Origin: CAZSDU01 sp963662525
GTDB lineage: Bacteria > Bacteroidota > Bacteroidia > Bacteroidales > FEN-979
Direction: 5' to 3'
NCBI GenBank assembly: GCA_963662525.1
Contig: OY759717.1
Span: 1,984,001-2,048,000, forward strand
DNA length: 64,000 bases
This document shows positions 43,752 to 52,043 of the stretch, piece after piece (position 1 is the stretch's first letter; every line of letters begins with the position of its first letter). The position numbers and the translations under genes are program-made. The notes below the pieces were generated by a model. The model searched no databases. It had not been told where the DNA came from and was given only the letters and a program-made list of their open reading frames with translations.

Positions 43752-44540
43752 TTAAGCTGCATTTCTATAAAGTGTTACAGGGATTTGTCTATTAATGCCC
43801 TGATGCGTTCTTTGATTATTGTAATAGTAAAAATATTCATCTAGACCGGTGTAAAGTTCCAGACCGTCTTTGGCAGGATTAAGATAAACATGTTCACGTT
43901 TAAGAGTACGGAAAAATCGTTCAATGTAAATGTTGTCAATGGCCCGTCCTTTGCCATCCATACTGATTTTAATGGATTGTTCGTTAAGAAAATCGACCCA
44001 CTCTTTGCAAGTAAACTGGCTACCCTGATCGGAATTAATAATCTCCGGCTTTCCGTATTGTTGAATCGCTGTTTTAAGCACCTCCAGGCTTGCAGCAGCT
44101 TCAAGGGTGTTGGATATTCCCCAACCCACAACAAAGCGGCTGTAAACGTCCAGAATCACGGTCAGATACATAAATCCTCCCTTCATCGGGATATACGTAA
44201 TATCAATGGCCCAAACCTGGTTGGGACGATCAATGGTTAAACCTCTAAGCAAATAGGGATGAACATACTGTTTAAAACCAAGTTTACTGAGATTCCGCTT
44301 AGGATATATAGCCATGATGCCCATTAACCGCAGTAATCGTCTGATCCGTTTAATGTTCACCCAATGATCAATACTTCTCAGATAATCCTGCATCGTAATC
44401 ACACCTGCCGATGGATGCCTGAGGTAATGTTCATCCATCAGCCGCATCAGTTCCAAGTTATAAGCCGTTTCACCAATCGGCTTATAATACAGAGCGCTGC
44501 GGCATATCGACAGAAGTTCACATTGCTTTCGCATACTCAA
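43752..44540 (-). CDS. IS3-family transposase OrfB (DDE catalytic domain)
   Basis: The 262 residues from the ATG at 44540 contain the DDE triad: Asp in VWAIDITYIPMKGG, Asp in IINSDQGSQFTC and Glu in IYIERFFRTLKREHVYL, the spacing of the rve integrase core. An HTH_21 region (LRSIDHWVNIKRIRRLLRLMGI) precedes it. The frame stays open upstream to about 44600, overlapping orfA, so the active OrfAB is probably made by a -1 shift and not from the internal ATG. All catalytic residues are intact. Confidence 0.93.
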   Translation of the reverse strand: MSMRKQCELLSICRSALYYKPIGETAYNLELMRLMDEHYLRHPSAGVITMQDYLRSIDHWVNIKRIRRLLRLMGIMAIYPKRNLSKLGFKQYVHPYLLRGLTIDRPNQVWAIDITYIPMKGGFMYLTVILDVYSRFVVGWGISNTLEAAASLEVLKTAIQQYGKPEIINSDQGSQFTCKEWVDFLNEQSIKISMDGKGRAIDNIYIERFFRTLKREHVYLNPAKDGLELYTGLDEYFYYYNNQRTHQGINRQIPVTLYRNAA

Positions 44541-44575
44541 AGGGTGTTGTTTATCAAGCAGTTGTTGTCGTTCAT

Positions 44576-44863
44576 TCAGAGTCCGGCTTTGCGCAAGCTT
44601 TTTTTTAAAAAGTCATTCTCAACTTCAAGCTGCCCGATCTTGGCAAACAGTTTATCCGTTTCTTCTTCTTTGATCACTTCCGGTGCCGGCTTCTCGAAGA
44701 TCTCGGTAGAACGTTCAAGGAACTCTTGCTTCCATTTTGAGATCATGTTTGGATGCAACTCAAAGCGTTTTGCAAGCTCTGACATGGTCTCCCGTTCTTT
44801 AATAGCCTCAACGGCCACTTTGGCCTTGAATGCTGCTGAAAATTTTCTTTTTGTTCGTTTCAT
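44576..44863 (-). CDS. IS3-family transposase OrfA (HTH protein)
   Basis: A 95-residue protein with an HTH_Tnp_1 domain (RKFSAAFKAKVAVEAIKE ... LAKRFELHPNMISKWKQEFLE) and a C-terminal leucine-zipper-like helix (KLFAKIGQLEVENDFLKK). Just before its stop, the minus strand reads TTAAAAAAAAGC (the A run is T8 at 44599-44606 on the plus strand), a typical slippery site for programmed -1 frameshifting into orfB. Confidence 0.93.
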   Translation of the reverse strand: MKRTKRKFSAAFKAKVAVEAIKERETMSELAKRFELHPNMISKWKQEFLERSTEIFEKPAPEVIKEEETDKLFAKIGQLEVENDFLKKSLRKAGL

Positions 44864-44941
44864 AGCTGGTCTAAAGTTAATAACTTTATCACTTTAGCCA
44901 GTGGTCTAAATTTTAGGGAGTATTATACACATCAACATCAG

Positions 44942-44974
44942 CCACTTGCACAAATATTTGCAGGTGGTTTTTTT
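44942..44974 (+). terminator. Rho-independent terminator, probably of the tRNA gene before insertion
   Basis: CCACTTGCA (44942-44950) pairs with TGCAGGTGG (44959-44967) with one G-T wobble, followed by seven T. If island and IS are removed, it would lie about 20 bp after the tRNA 3' end. Confidence 0.75.
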
Positions 44975-45016
44975 ATCTTTGCGATTTCGGTTTAAAAAAT
45001 TTCCAAATAGCTTATG

Positions 45017-46225
45017 CTATCCGGAAATATTTTTTCCAAATTGTCGGTAAAGGATTGCTGCAAGCAAGATTAGGAAAAGGTTACTTAAGCCCTGAAATCC
45101 CATGATGAAAAGCTGATGAGAGAACTCATGGCCAAGCAGATCATCGGAATTTCCACCAAAAAAGAAGAACAGGATAATCATCAGCGGGATAAAAAGATAT
45201 TTCCTGTTCACGGCTATGTAATAAAGGATAAAAGTGATCAGCGGAGCGGTACAGAGAAAATGTTCAGAGTCGGTCCTGACTAGGTCGGGGATCAATGCGA
45301 GTATTAAAAACCATTCAAAAATGAAATTTCTTTCTACAAAACTATCCGGGTTCAATTCCTGCTTTTCTTTCTTTCGGTTCAGGAATGTAAAAGCAGCCAG
45401 CGAGATAATAGCGAGAACAATGATAACCAGCCCGGCCCATCCCGGTAACCCAGGGAAGAAATAATACCTCAACATGTAATCAATGGAATTGACACCGGGA
45501 TACCCGTCAAAATGAAGCAACATGGCCTTGGCCCATTCCACATGAAGCATGAACCCCAGTCGGGGTCCCAGGATGATCTCCGGCAAAAGAAGTCCGGTCA
45601 GAACTACCATGACCAGCCATTTTATTGCCTTAAAATTTTTCCGCACGAGCAAAGGAATCAGCAGAAATGCAAAAAATGGTTTCGTAAGCAATACAATCCC
45701 TAGGAGAATGCTCCCGGCGAAAGGCTTTCCGTCCAGATAATTCAGTAAAGCCAGCAGGCAGAGCAGCAGGAGCACGACATTAACATTTCCCAGGTAAAGT
45801 TCCTTGACCACATGAATCAAAATACAAAGCATGGCAAGGGTCAATAATAGTGACTCAAGTTTAATCTCTGTCCTGAAAAAATATCTTGTAAGAAAATTTC
45901 TGATAACTATAAATGCAATGCAAAAACATAAACTGAGCAGGAAAAAGTGGACTACAACTGCAACTGGATATGAGAAAAGCGTGAAAGGAAGGAAAAAAAA
46001 AAGAATAAAAGGACTGTATTTGTAAATACCCGAAAGTTCTCCGAATGCTTGCCCGTAAACAGTACCTCCATTAACAAGTGATTCGGCGGCCATATAATAA
46101 ACCTTAAAATCTGACATCCCGAATCTTCCGTTGACCAGGTTGAAAATCAGATTCAGAAGGCAAATTACCGTGATAAAAATAAAGAACCCGGTCAATGGGA
46201 TGAAAGTTTTTTTGCCTGAATTCAT
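45017..46225 (-). CDS. GT87-like integral membrane glycosyltransferase
   Basis: A 402-residue protein with about ten membrane segments. The pattern SDFKVYYMAAESLVNGGTVYG after the first TM, with an acidic residue in the first periplasmic loop, and KYSPFILFFFLPFTLF match the DUF2029 / GT87 family of polyprenol-dependent mannosyltransferase-like enzymes. It probably transfers a sugar from a lipid carrier on the periplasmic side. A GTG at 46240 would add five residues. It is alone on its strand, and the acceptor is unknown. Confidence 0.8.
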   Translation of the reverse strand: MNSGKKTFIPLTGFFIFITVICLLNLIFNLVNGRFGMSDFKVYYMAAESLVNGGTVYGQAFGELSGIYKYSPFILFFFLPFTLFSYPVAVVVHFFLLSLCFCIAFIVIRNFLTRYFFRTEIKLESLLLTLAMLCILIHVVKELYLGNVNVVLLLLCLLALLNYLDGKPFAGSILLGIVLLTKPFFAFLLIPLLVRKNFKAIKWLVMVVLTGLLLPEIILGPRLGFMLHVEWAKAMLLHFDGYPGVNSIDYMLRYYFFPGLPGWAGLVIIVLAIISLAAFTFLNRKKEKQELNPDSFVERNFIFEWFLILALIPDLVRTDSEHFLCTAPLITFILYYIAVNRKYLFIPLMIILFFFFGGNSDDLLGHEFSHQLFIMGFQGLSNLFLILLAAILYRQFGKNISG

Positions 46226-46372
46226 ATACTTATTGATCACTGATCCTTATTTTACTAAATTACAAAATATTTTAATAAGAGAAAGTGGTAAAGCAATTCA
46301 AAGTTATAATTAACGTTAACAAATTATATAAATTAGCATCCATTCTGTATTAATTTGTCTTTCCTTACATTC

Positions 46373-48328
46373 ATGGTCCGGCTCCGGTTATTTCTCCTTT
46401 TTTCAGGCTTATTTTCAATTTCGGTGGCATTATTCGGGCAATCCGACATGAGTTATAAGCAAAAAGGGGTGAATCATCTTCGCAAAGGAGAATATATTGA
46501 AGCACTGGAAAATTTTAATTTCGCCATTCAGATTGAACCTGCAATCCCTGAGTTGTTCTATTTACGGGGATATGCTAAATATTGTCTGGATGATTATTAT
46601 GGAGCAGAACGCGATTATACGATTTCAATCAGTCTGTCACCCTTCCTCTCGGATGTTTTTGTTAATAGGGCTGTTGTTCGAAGTCAGCAGCAGAATTTTA
46701 AAGGCGCCTTTGAGGATTATTCAGCAGCCCAGGAAATGGATAGCACAAACGTGGAAATATATATTAACCGTGCACGGACGTTTTTATATTTAAAAAAGTA
46801 TTTTGCCTGTCTCTGGGACTGTAATAGGGCGATACAGTTGAATTCATCCCAGGAAGGAATATATATCCTTAAAGGAAGCGCTGAAATCGGATTGGAACGA
46901 TATGACAATGCTATTGTTAATCTGACCAAGGCCATAGAAATAAATCCATCGAATCCCTTCACTTTCACACAAAGGGGATTGGTATGGATGGAGAAGAATC
47001 TGGTTGATTCAGCCATCCTGGATTTCAGCCGGGCGATCGTTGTAGATTCGAACTATTCCTATGCGCTTTTCAACAGATCTTTGGCCAGATCGAAAAAACC
47101 AGATGAAAAAGGTGCATTGGAAGATTTGGATAAAGTAATACTTCTTTCTCCATATAATTCTTATGCCTATTTTAATCGGGCAATTATACGGATTGGAATG
47201 GACAATAAAACAGGAGCTATCCGGGATTTTGAAAATGTCAGTAAACTTGATCCGGAAAATATTCTGAGCTATTATTACCGAAGCCGGTTAAAAGCAGATT
47301 TAATGGATTACAAGGGGGCATTGGATGATCTTAATAAAACCATCGAACTTTTTCCTGAGTATGCCGATGCTTATTACGAAAGATATGCTGTTAAAACCAA
47401 ATTGAAGGATCGACAGGGTGCAATTGACGATTATAAAAGGGCGATTGAGCTTGGAGAGAAGAACCGGCTCACTCCCGATAGCCTGAAATACAGGACTGAA
47501 AATTATTTGCAGAGTCTGCTCAAGCTGAGTGGCGACTTTGAAGAGCGCAACACACAAAACGCTAAATTTCAAAATCAATATATTGAAATAGAATTGTTGC
47601 CGATGTTCGGGATCTTCCTTGGGAAAGCTCCGCTGGAAAAGATACGTTTGTATGATGTATACCAGAAAGGTAATTACTATACGAATATAATTACCTTGAC
47701 AAACCAGGGAGAACTAGTTAATGATTCGATCTCGGAAATAGAGATTGAAAAGTTGACTTATCAGATAGATACAATTGCTGATCGTCCACAATACTATTTG
47801 AATCGTGGAGTTTATAATATTGCTCTGAAAAAATTCAATCAAGCCATCAGGGATTTCACCTTGGCGCTTCGCCTGGATTCAAATTATATACCAGCTTATT
47901 TTTGTCTTTCAAATGCCCGGTATAATTTACTGGATCATATGCATTCCATGGAAGATAATCCGGATAAGATCACTATCACACAAGATTCACCTGGTTTGAA
48001 TGAAAAGATAAAAATTGCAGCCTATCATTCATTTTATAAAGAAATAATCCATGGATATGATAAATCAATAGCACTTGATTCAGGATTTTCATTTGCATAT
48101 TACAACAGGGGCTATCTGAATGCCAAGCTGGGAAATTATAAAGAAGCTATCATGGATTTTTCGCAGGCAATCCGAAATCTGCCTGATTTCTCAGAAGCTT
48201 ATTATAACAGGGGATTATTATCTATTTTGTTGAAAGATCAGCAACATGGTTGTGAGGATCTTAGCCATGCAGGAGAACTGGGCATCCTGGATGCATATAA
48301 AGTGATGAAGCGTTATTGTTATAAGTAA
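46373..48328 (+). CDS. Secreted TPR-repeat protein
   Basis: A 651-residue protein with a signal peptide (LRLFLLFSGLFSISVALFGQ) and at least ten TPR motifs of the type AIVNLTKAIEINPSNPFTFTQRG and AIMDFSQAIRNLPDFSEAYYNRG. A non-TPR insertion with alternating charged and hydrophobic residues lies around residues 390-460. TPR proteins of this size act as scaffolds in the periplasm; the partner is unknown. A TTG at 46355 would add six residues, but the ATG at 46373 gives a regular signal peptide. Confidence 0.85.
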   Translation: MVRLRLFLLFSGLFSISVALFGQSDMSYKQKGVNHLRKGEYIEALENFNFAIQIEPAIPELFYLRGYAKYCLDDYYGAERDYTISISLSPFLSDVFVNRAVVRSQQQNFKGAFEDYSAAQEMDSTNVEIYINRARTFLYLKKYFACLWDCNRAIQLNSSQEGIYILKGSAEIGLERYDNAIVNLTKAIEINPSNPFTFTQRGLVWMEKNLVDSAILDFSRAIVVDSNYSYALFNRSLARSKKPDEKGALEDLDKVILLSPYNSYAYFNRAIIRIGMDNKTGAIRDFENVSKLDPENILSYYYRSRLKADLMDYKGALDDLNKTIELFPEYADAYYERYAVKTKLKDRQGAIDDYKRAIELGEKNRLTPDSLKYRTENYLQSLLKLSGDFEERNTQNAKFQNQYIEIELLPMFGIFLGKAPLEKIRLYDVYQKGNYYTNIITLTNQGELVNDSISEIEIEKLTYQIDTIADRPQYYLNRGVYNIALKKFNQAIRDFTLALRLDSNYIPAYFCLSNARYNLLDHMHSMEDNPDKITITQDSPGLNEKIKIAAYHSFYKEIIHGYDKSIALDSGFSFAYYNRGYLNAKLGNYKEAIMDFSQAIRNLPDFSEAYYNRGLLSILLKDQQHGCEDLSHAGELGILDAYKVMKRYCYK

Positions 48329-48404
48329 GGATATCATTCAGTTATGTTTCTTTTTTGAATTTAAGCAAAGAAACCTGTTACTTTGTAAAAAATATTGGAG
48401 CAGG

Positions 48405-49025
48405 ATGAGGTGTAAATGTTTTTCCCGGTTTATTGCAGTCTTTATATTTATGATCGGCACAGGCTGTGTTTATTCACAGACATGGGACTTTATAAAGGAA
48501 AAGGAGGGGGTGAAAATCTATACTCGGAAAGAAAACAACAGTTCATTAAAATCTTTCAAAGGGGTAGTTGATTTACATACCCAAATGGATAAAGTATGTA
48601 ATCTCATTGGCAATGTAAAGAATGTCGACTGGTGGGATAAAAATTTGAGGGAAATAAAAGTTTTACTATATGAAAAGGATAAACATATTCAATATTACCT
48701 TGTTTATGGCGCTCCATGGCCGGTAACAGACCGTGATCTTTGCGTAGATGCGAACATTACTACCGACCCCGTAACCGGAATCCGCACGATCTATTCAGTC
48801 CCATTGCCTGGCGTGATCCCTGAAAACCCCGAATATGTCCGGATAAAAGATTACTGGCAGAAATGGATTATTCAGGACATGAAAAACGGGATTATACATA
48901 TTACCCTGGAAGGCTATGTGGACCCGGCAGGAAGTGTTCCCGACTGGATATATAATATGGTTATTACAGATACTCCATTGAAGATTATTCGTGGAATCAA
49001 GGAGCGTCTGGAATCCTCAAAGTAA
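48405..49025 (+). CDS. START-domain lipid-binding protein
   Basis: A 206-residue exported protein. After a signal peptide (FIAVFIFMIGTGCVYSQ; a lipobox-like TGC is present), the rest is a START/SRPBCC domain: WDFIKEKEGVKIYTRKE, VDWWDKNLREIKVL and YGAPWPVTDRDLCV, the PWPVxxRD block being the hallmark of bacterial START proteins. It probably binds a lipid or other hydrophobic ligand in the periplasm or outer membrane. It converges with the next gene with a 2-bp gap. Confidence 0.85.
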   Translation: MRCKCFSRFIAVFIFMIGTGCVYSQTWDFIKEKEGVKIYTRKENNSSLKSFKGVVDLHTQMDKVCNLIGNVKNVDWWDKNLREIKVLLYEKDKHIQYYLVYGAPWPVTDRDLCVDANITTDPVTGIRTIYSVPLPGVIPENPEYVRIKDYWQKWIIQDMKNGIIHITLEGYVDPAGSVPDWIYNMVITDTPLKIIRGIKERLESSK

Positions 49026-49027
49026 TT

Positions 49028-49408
49028 CTATAATAAATAGCTGCCGAAATAAATCAATGTCCCGGCAATGAGTTTGATAAATGGGCATATTTTCAATGGG
49101 CGGAAAGAAGTGACAGCTCCCGTTATTAATGTCCATGTGGCCATAACTGCAAGCATTGCTGCACACAGGCGAAGAACAATATGAGATAATTCAGTTTGGG
49201 GCTGACCGTAAAAGTTTACAAGAAAAACAAGCAATCCGATGAAGCAAAGGGTAATGCCTTCAGAAATCCACTCCATCAGGATAATTTCCCGGTTTTCCCA
49301 CTTTTTCTTTTCAAAATGGCTCAATACGAATTTTGTTGGTATAATATGAATGACCCCCCAGCTGATTATCAGAAGAGATCCAATATAAATTAAGATCGTA
49401 CCAGTCAT
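49028..49408 (-). CDS. Small four-TM membrane protein
   Basis: A 126-residue integral membrane protein with four hydrophobic helices (ILIYIGSLLIISWGVIHI, GITLCFIGLLVFLVNFY, LRLCAAMLAVMATWTLITGAV, LIAGTLIYFGSYLL). The layout SWGVIHIIPTKFVLSHFE recalls other uncharacterised four-TM proteins. Function unknown. Confidence 0.7.
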   Translation of the reverse strand: MTGTILIYIGSLLIISWGVIHIIPTKFVLSHFEKKKWENREIILMEWISEGITLCFIGLLVFLVNFYGQPQTELSHIVLRLCAAMLAVMATWTLITGAVTSFRPLKICPFIKLIAGTLIYFGSYLL

Positions 49409-49528
49409 ACTCCGTTGTTTTCAACAAATATAATCATTCTCAGATGCTTGTACATGAATTTAATGTTAAGTTTTTCCAATTTATTATCCGCTTTTTTTTA
49501 CTTTTGAGCCATCGCATATCATATCAAA

Positions 49529-51901
49529 ATGAATAAGTGGAATATCGCTATTCTAGTTTTATGTTGTTTTTTTCCCACTTTGAATACCTATGCATCCCTC
49601 AATCAAAATTGTACCACTTATGATAGCTTGCTTCTCTTGGTAAATAAGACCAATGATAAGCAACAAATCGATGTTCTGATTGAGCTTGCCCGGGTTGTGA
49701 ACGATACCGCCCCGGAAAACAGTTTTGCTTTTGCCTTTAAAGCACTCAACCTGTCGACAGCTTCAGGTTATCTGAAAGGGAAAGCAGATGCACGGCTCAT
49801 TATTGGGAATTATTTGTTAACCAAGAGAAAATATGTTCCTGCACTTCAGTTCTTTCTTGGGGCGCTGCCTGTTTATCAGCATATTAATGACGAGAAAGGA
49901 GAGCTGGAAGCCCTCAGATGTGTTGGGTTTCTTTACCTTCATCTGAAAAGCTATAACAATGCTCTTGTCTTTTTTCAAAGGGGGCTATCCATTGCACAGT
50001 CGATACATGATATTGCATGGATTGGACTTTTCCTTCATAATATTGGCATTATTCGCCAACAGGAAGGAAATTTTCAGCAAGCTTATTTATTATATAATAA
50101 GGCGCTTTTATCCTTTCATCAGATCGGCCAGCAGAATTCAGAGCTGGATGTTTATAACTCATTAGGCAGTTTATTGCTTGATCAGCAGAAATACGATGAA
50201 GCCTTGGCATTATATACCAGGATTCTCAGCATGAATGATTCCATGCCAATACCTTTCCTGGGGACGATATACACGCGACTTGCCCATGTAAACAGCAAAA
50301 GAAATCGATTGCAGGAATCCCTTCAATATAATAAAAAAGCATTATTGGCGCGTTTGCAGGCACACCAGCAGGAAGAAGCCAATAGTTCTTTGATCAACTT
50401 ATCTGGTAGTTATTTTGACCTGGATCAAAAGGACTCCGCTTGGAAATATATGGATGAAGGCCTTTACCTGGCAAGGAAATTTAGCAGGAAGAATCTTATA
50501 GAGAATGGATATTATATACTTTATAATTACTATTTAAATACCCGTGATTTTAAAAATGCGCTTGATTATTTTCAGCAATATCAGGCAATAGGCGATAGTA
50601 TCCAGCAGGATAAAACCCGGTCTGAAATTGTCATTGTCGAAGCCAGTCAGCGCATCCAGAGCATTGAAGGAAGCAGTGAACTACTCTTGAAACAGAATGA
50701 AATTCAACGGCTGAACCTCAGAAATCAAAAAAACCAGCTTATCTTTCTCCAGATACTTACCGGCTTTTCAATTATTATTATGTTCGTTTTTCTGTGGCAG
50801 TACATGATCAATTTCAGGGGAAAAAGAAAATTACAAAGTCTTAACGAGAAGCTTTCCCGGGAAATCCACGACCGGGAAATTACCCAAGATCAAATTCGCG
50901 ACAGGGAGAAGAAATACCGCTTTATTGCTGAACACACAGTCGATTTAGTTACCCGAATAAACCAGTTGAAACAATGTGTTTATGCCTCTCCCTCAGCTGA
51001 AAAAATATTCGGATATACCCCTTCGGAAATTCTTGAGGAAATACCCTATGGGTTGACGCATCCCGCTTTTATTGAATATGCAGAAAATCAATTCATGGAA
51101 ATGATCCGTGAACGAAAACCTGTGCAGTTTAGTTATTTATCTTTAAGAAAAGGAGGAGAGACTTTTTGGGCGGAAGCATTATTAAATCCCGTATTTGATG
51201 AAAAAACTGGTGAATTCAGAGAAGTTGTGAGTGTGATGCGGGATATTCAGGAACTAAAAAATAAAGAAATGGAAATTATTGAAGGCACAAAGCAAAAAGA
51301 AAATTTGTTAAAAGAAATTCATCACCGGGTTAAAAACAATTTTGCCATCCTGGTAAGCCTGATCAATATGCAAAAAGATCAAACAAAAAGTCCAGAACTG
51401 ATTCAATCACTGACCAACCTTCAGCTTAGAATCCGTACCATGGCTTTGGTTCATGAGATGCTATACCGGTCGAAGGATTTTGAAAAAATTTCTTTTACTG
51501 AATACCTGCGATCGCTTTCTTCAGTGATTACGGGAACATATGACCGCCGGAAAATTCAGCTGCATTTCGATGTAGAGGAAATCGTCATGGACATTGAAGC
51601 ATCTATACCACTTGGCTTGATAGTCAATGAAATTCTCAGTAATGCTTATAAACATGCTTTCCCTGATGACCGCTCGGGAAATATTTGGATTTGTCTGAAA
51701 TCCCTTGAAAACGGCAATGCTTTTTGTCTTGATATCCGGGATGATGGTATTGGAATACCTGAACAATTTTCCTTTGAAAATTGTACAAGCATGGGACTTC
51801 AGATCGTACAAATCCTGGTTAAACAGATAGAAGGGAAAGTGATTTTAATTAACAGACCCGGCTCAGGGTTTATTATCACATTTCCTAAAAATGTAAATTA
51901 A
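49529..51901 (+). CDS. TPR-PAS sensor histidine kinase (HisKA_2 type)
   Basis: A 790-residue sensor. A signal peptide is followed by periplasmic TPR repeats (about 60-390), one membrane helix near 410-430 (LQILTGFSIIIMFVFLWQYMI), a coiled coil, a PAS domain with PAC (about 470-580: DLVTRINQLKQCVYASPSAEKIFGYTPSEI is its start), a HisKA_2 phosphoacceptor (LLKEIHHRVKNNFAILVSLINMQ, His near 604) and a HATPase (VNEILSNAYKHAFPDD, DDGIGIP). No receiver domain is fused and no response regulator is adjacent, so its partner is elsewhere. Confidence 0.93.
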   Translation: MNKWNIAILVLCCFFPTLNTYASLNQNCTTYDSLLLLVNKTNDKQQIDVLIELARVVNDTAPENSFAFAFKALNLSTASGYLKGKADARLIIGNYLLTKRKYVPALQFFLGALPVYQHINDEKGELEALRCVGFLYLHLKSYNNALVFFQRGLSIAQSIHDIAWIGLFLHNIGIIRQQEGNFQQAYLLYNKALLSFHQIGQQNSELDVYNSLGSLLLDQQKYDEALALYTRILSMNDSMPIPFLGTIYTRLAHVNSKRNRLQESLQYNKKALLARLQAHQQEEANSSLINLSGSYFDLDQKDSAWKYMDEGLYLARKFSRKNLIENGYYILYNYYLNTRDFKNALDYFQQYQAIGDSIQQDKTRSEIVIVEASQRIQSIEGSSELLLKQNEIQRLNLRNQKNQLIFLQILTGFSIIIMFVFLWQYMINFRGKRKLQSLNEKLSREIHDREITQDQIRDREKKYRFIAEHTVDLVTRINQLKQCVYASPSAEKIFGYTPSEILEEIPYGLTHPAFIEYAENQFMEMIRERKPVQFSYLSLRKGGETFWAEALLNPVFDEKTGEFREVVSVMRDIQELKNKEMEIIEGTKQKENLLKEIHHRVKNNFAILVSLINMQKDQTKSPELIQSLTNLQLRIRTMALVHEMLYRSKDFEKISFTEYLRSLSSVITGTYDRRKIQLHFDVEEIVMDIEASIPLGLIVNEILSNAYKHAFPDDRSGNIWICLKSLENGNAFCLDIRDDGIGIPEQFSFENCTSMGLQIVQILVKQIEGKVILINRPGSGFIITFPKNVN

Positions 51902-51950
51902 CCCTTTCACGGATTAATTCCATCATTTCTGCTTTGTAAGAGGGGGTTCG

Positions 51951-51994
51951 TTAACAATTAATTAATCTTAACGTAACCTTGGGTTAACATTGGC
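51951..51994 (+). promoter_or_regulatory. Four tandem 11-bp repeats, Pho-box-like
   Basis: TTAACAATTAA, TTAATCTTAAC, GTAACCTTGGG and TTAACATTGGC follow each other without gap; units 3 and 4 agree in 8 of 11 bases. An 11-bp period is what PhoB-type regulators bind. The array ends 15 bp before the -7 box of the pst operon. Confidence 0.55.
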
Positions 51995-52009
51995 AAAAAG
52001 CCAGTGGGA

Positions 52010-52017
52010 TACTTTTG
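52010..52017 (+). promoter_or_regulatory. -7 box of the pst operon promoter
   Basis: TACTTTTG fits TAnnTTTG. The -33 region shows only a weak TTG (51990-51992) inside the last 11-bp repeat, as expected for a promoter that needs an activator. Confidence 0.6.
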
Positions 52018-52043
52018 TGCCATAATTTTAAACCCTGCATCAT

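Larger units (their letters stand above)
43692..44927 (-). mobile_element. IS3-family insertion sequence, about 1.24 kb
   Basis: Imperfect terminal inverted repeats read TATARTACTCCCT, five variable bases, then TTAGACCAC from each end, and CAC flanks both sides (43689-43691 and 44928-44930) as a 3-bp target duplication. Inside are orfA and orfB of a DDE transposase with an A-rich frameshift site. The ends may be off by a few bases, since IS3 elements usually start with TG and only the right end shows TG just outside. Confidence 0.85.

Noticed and set aside
44974..44981. TATCTTTG as a plus-strand promoter box after the terminator
   Set aside because: It matches the -7 consensus, but no plus-strand gene follows; the next gene there is on the minus strand.
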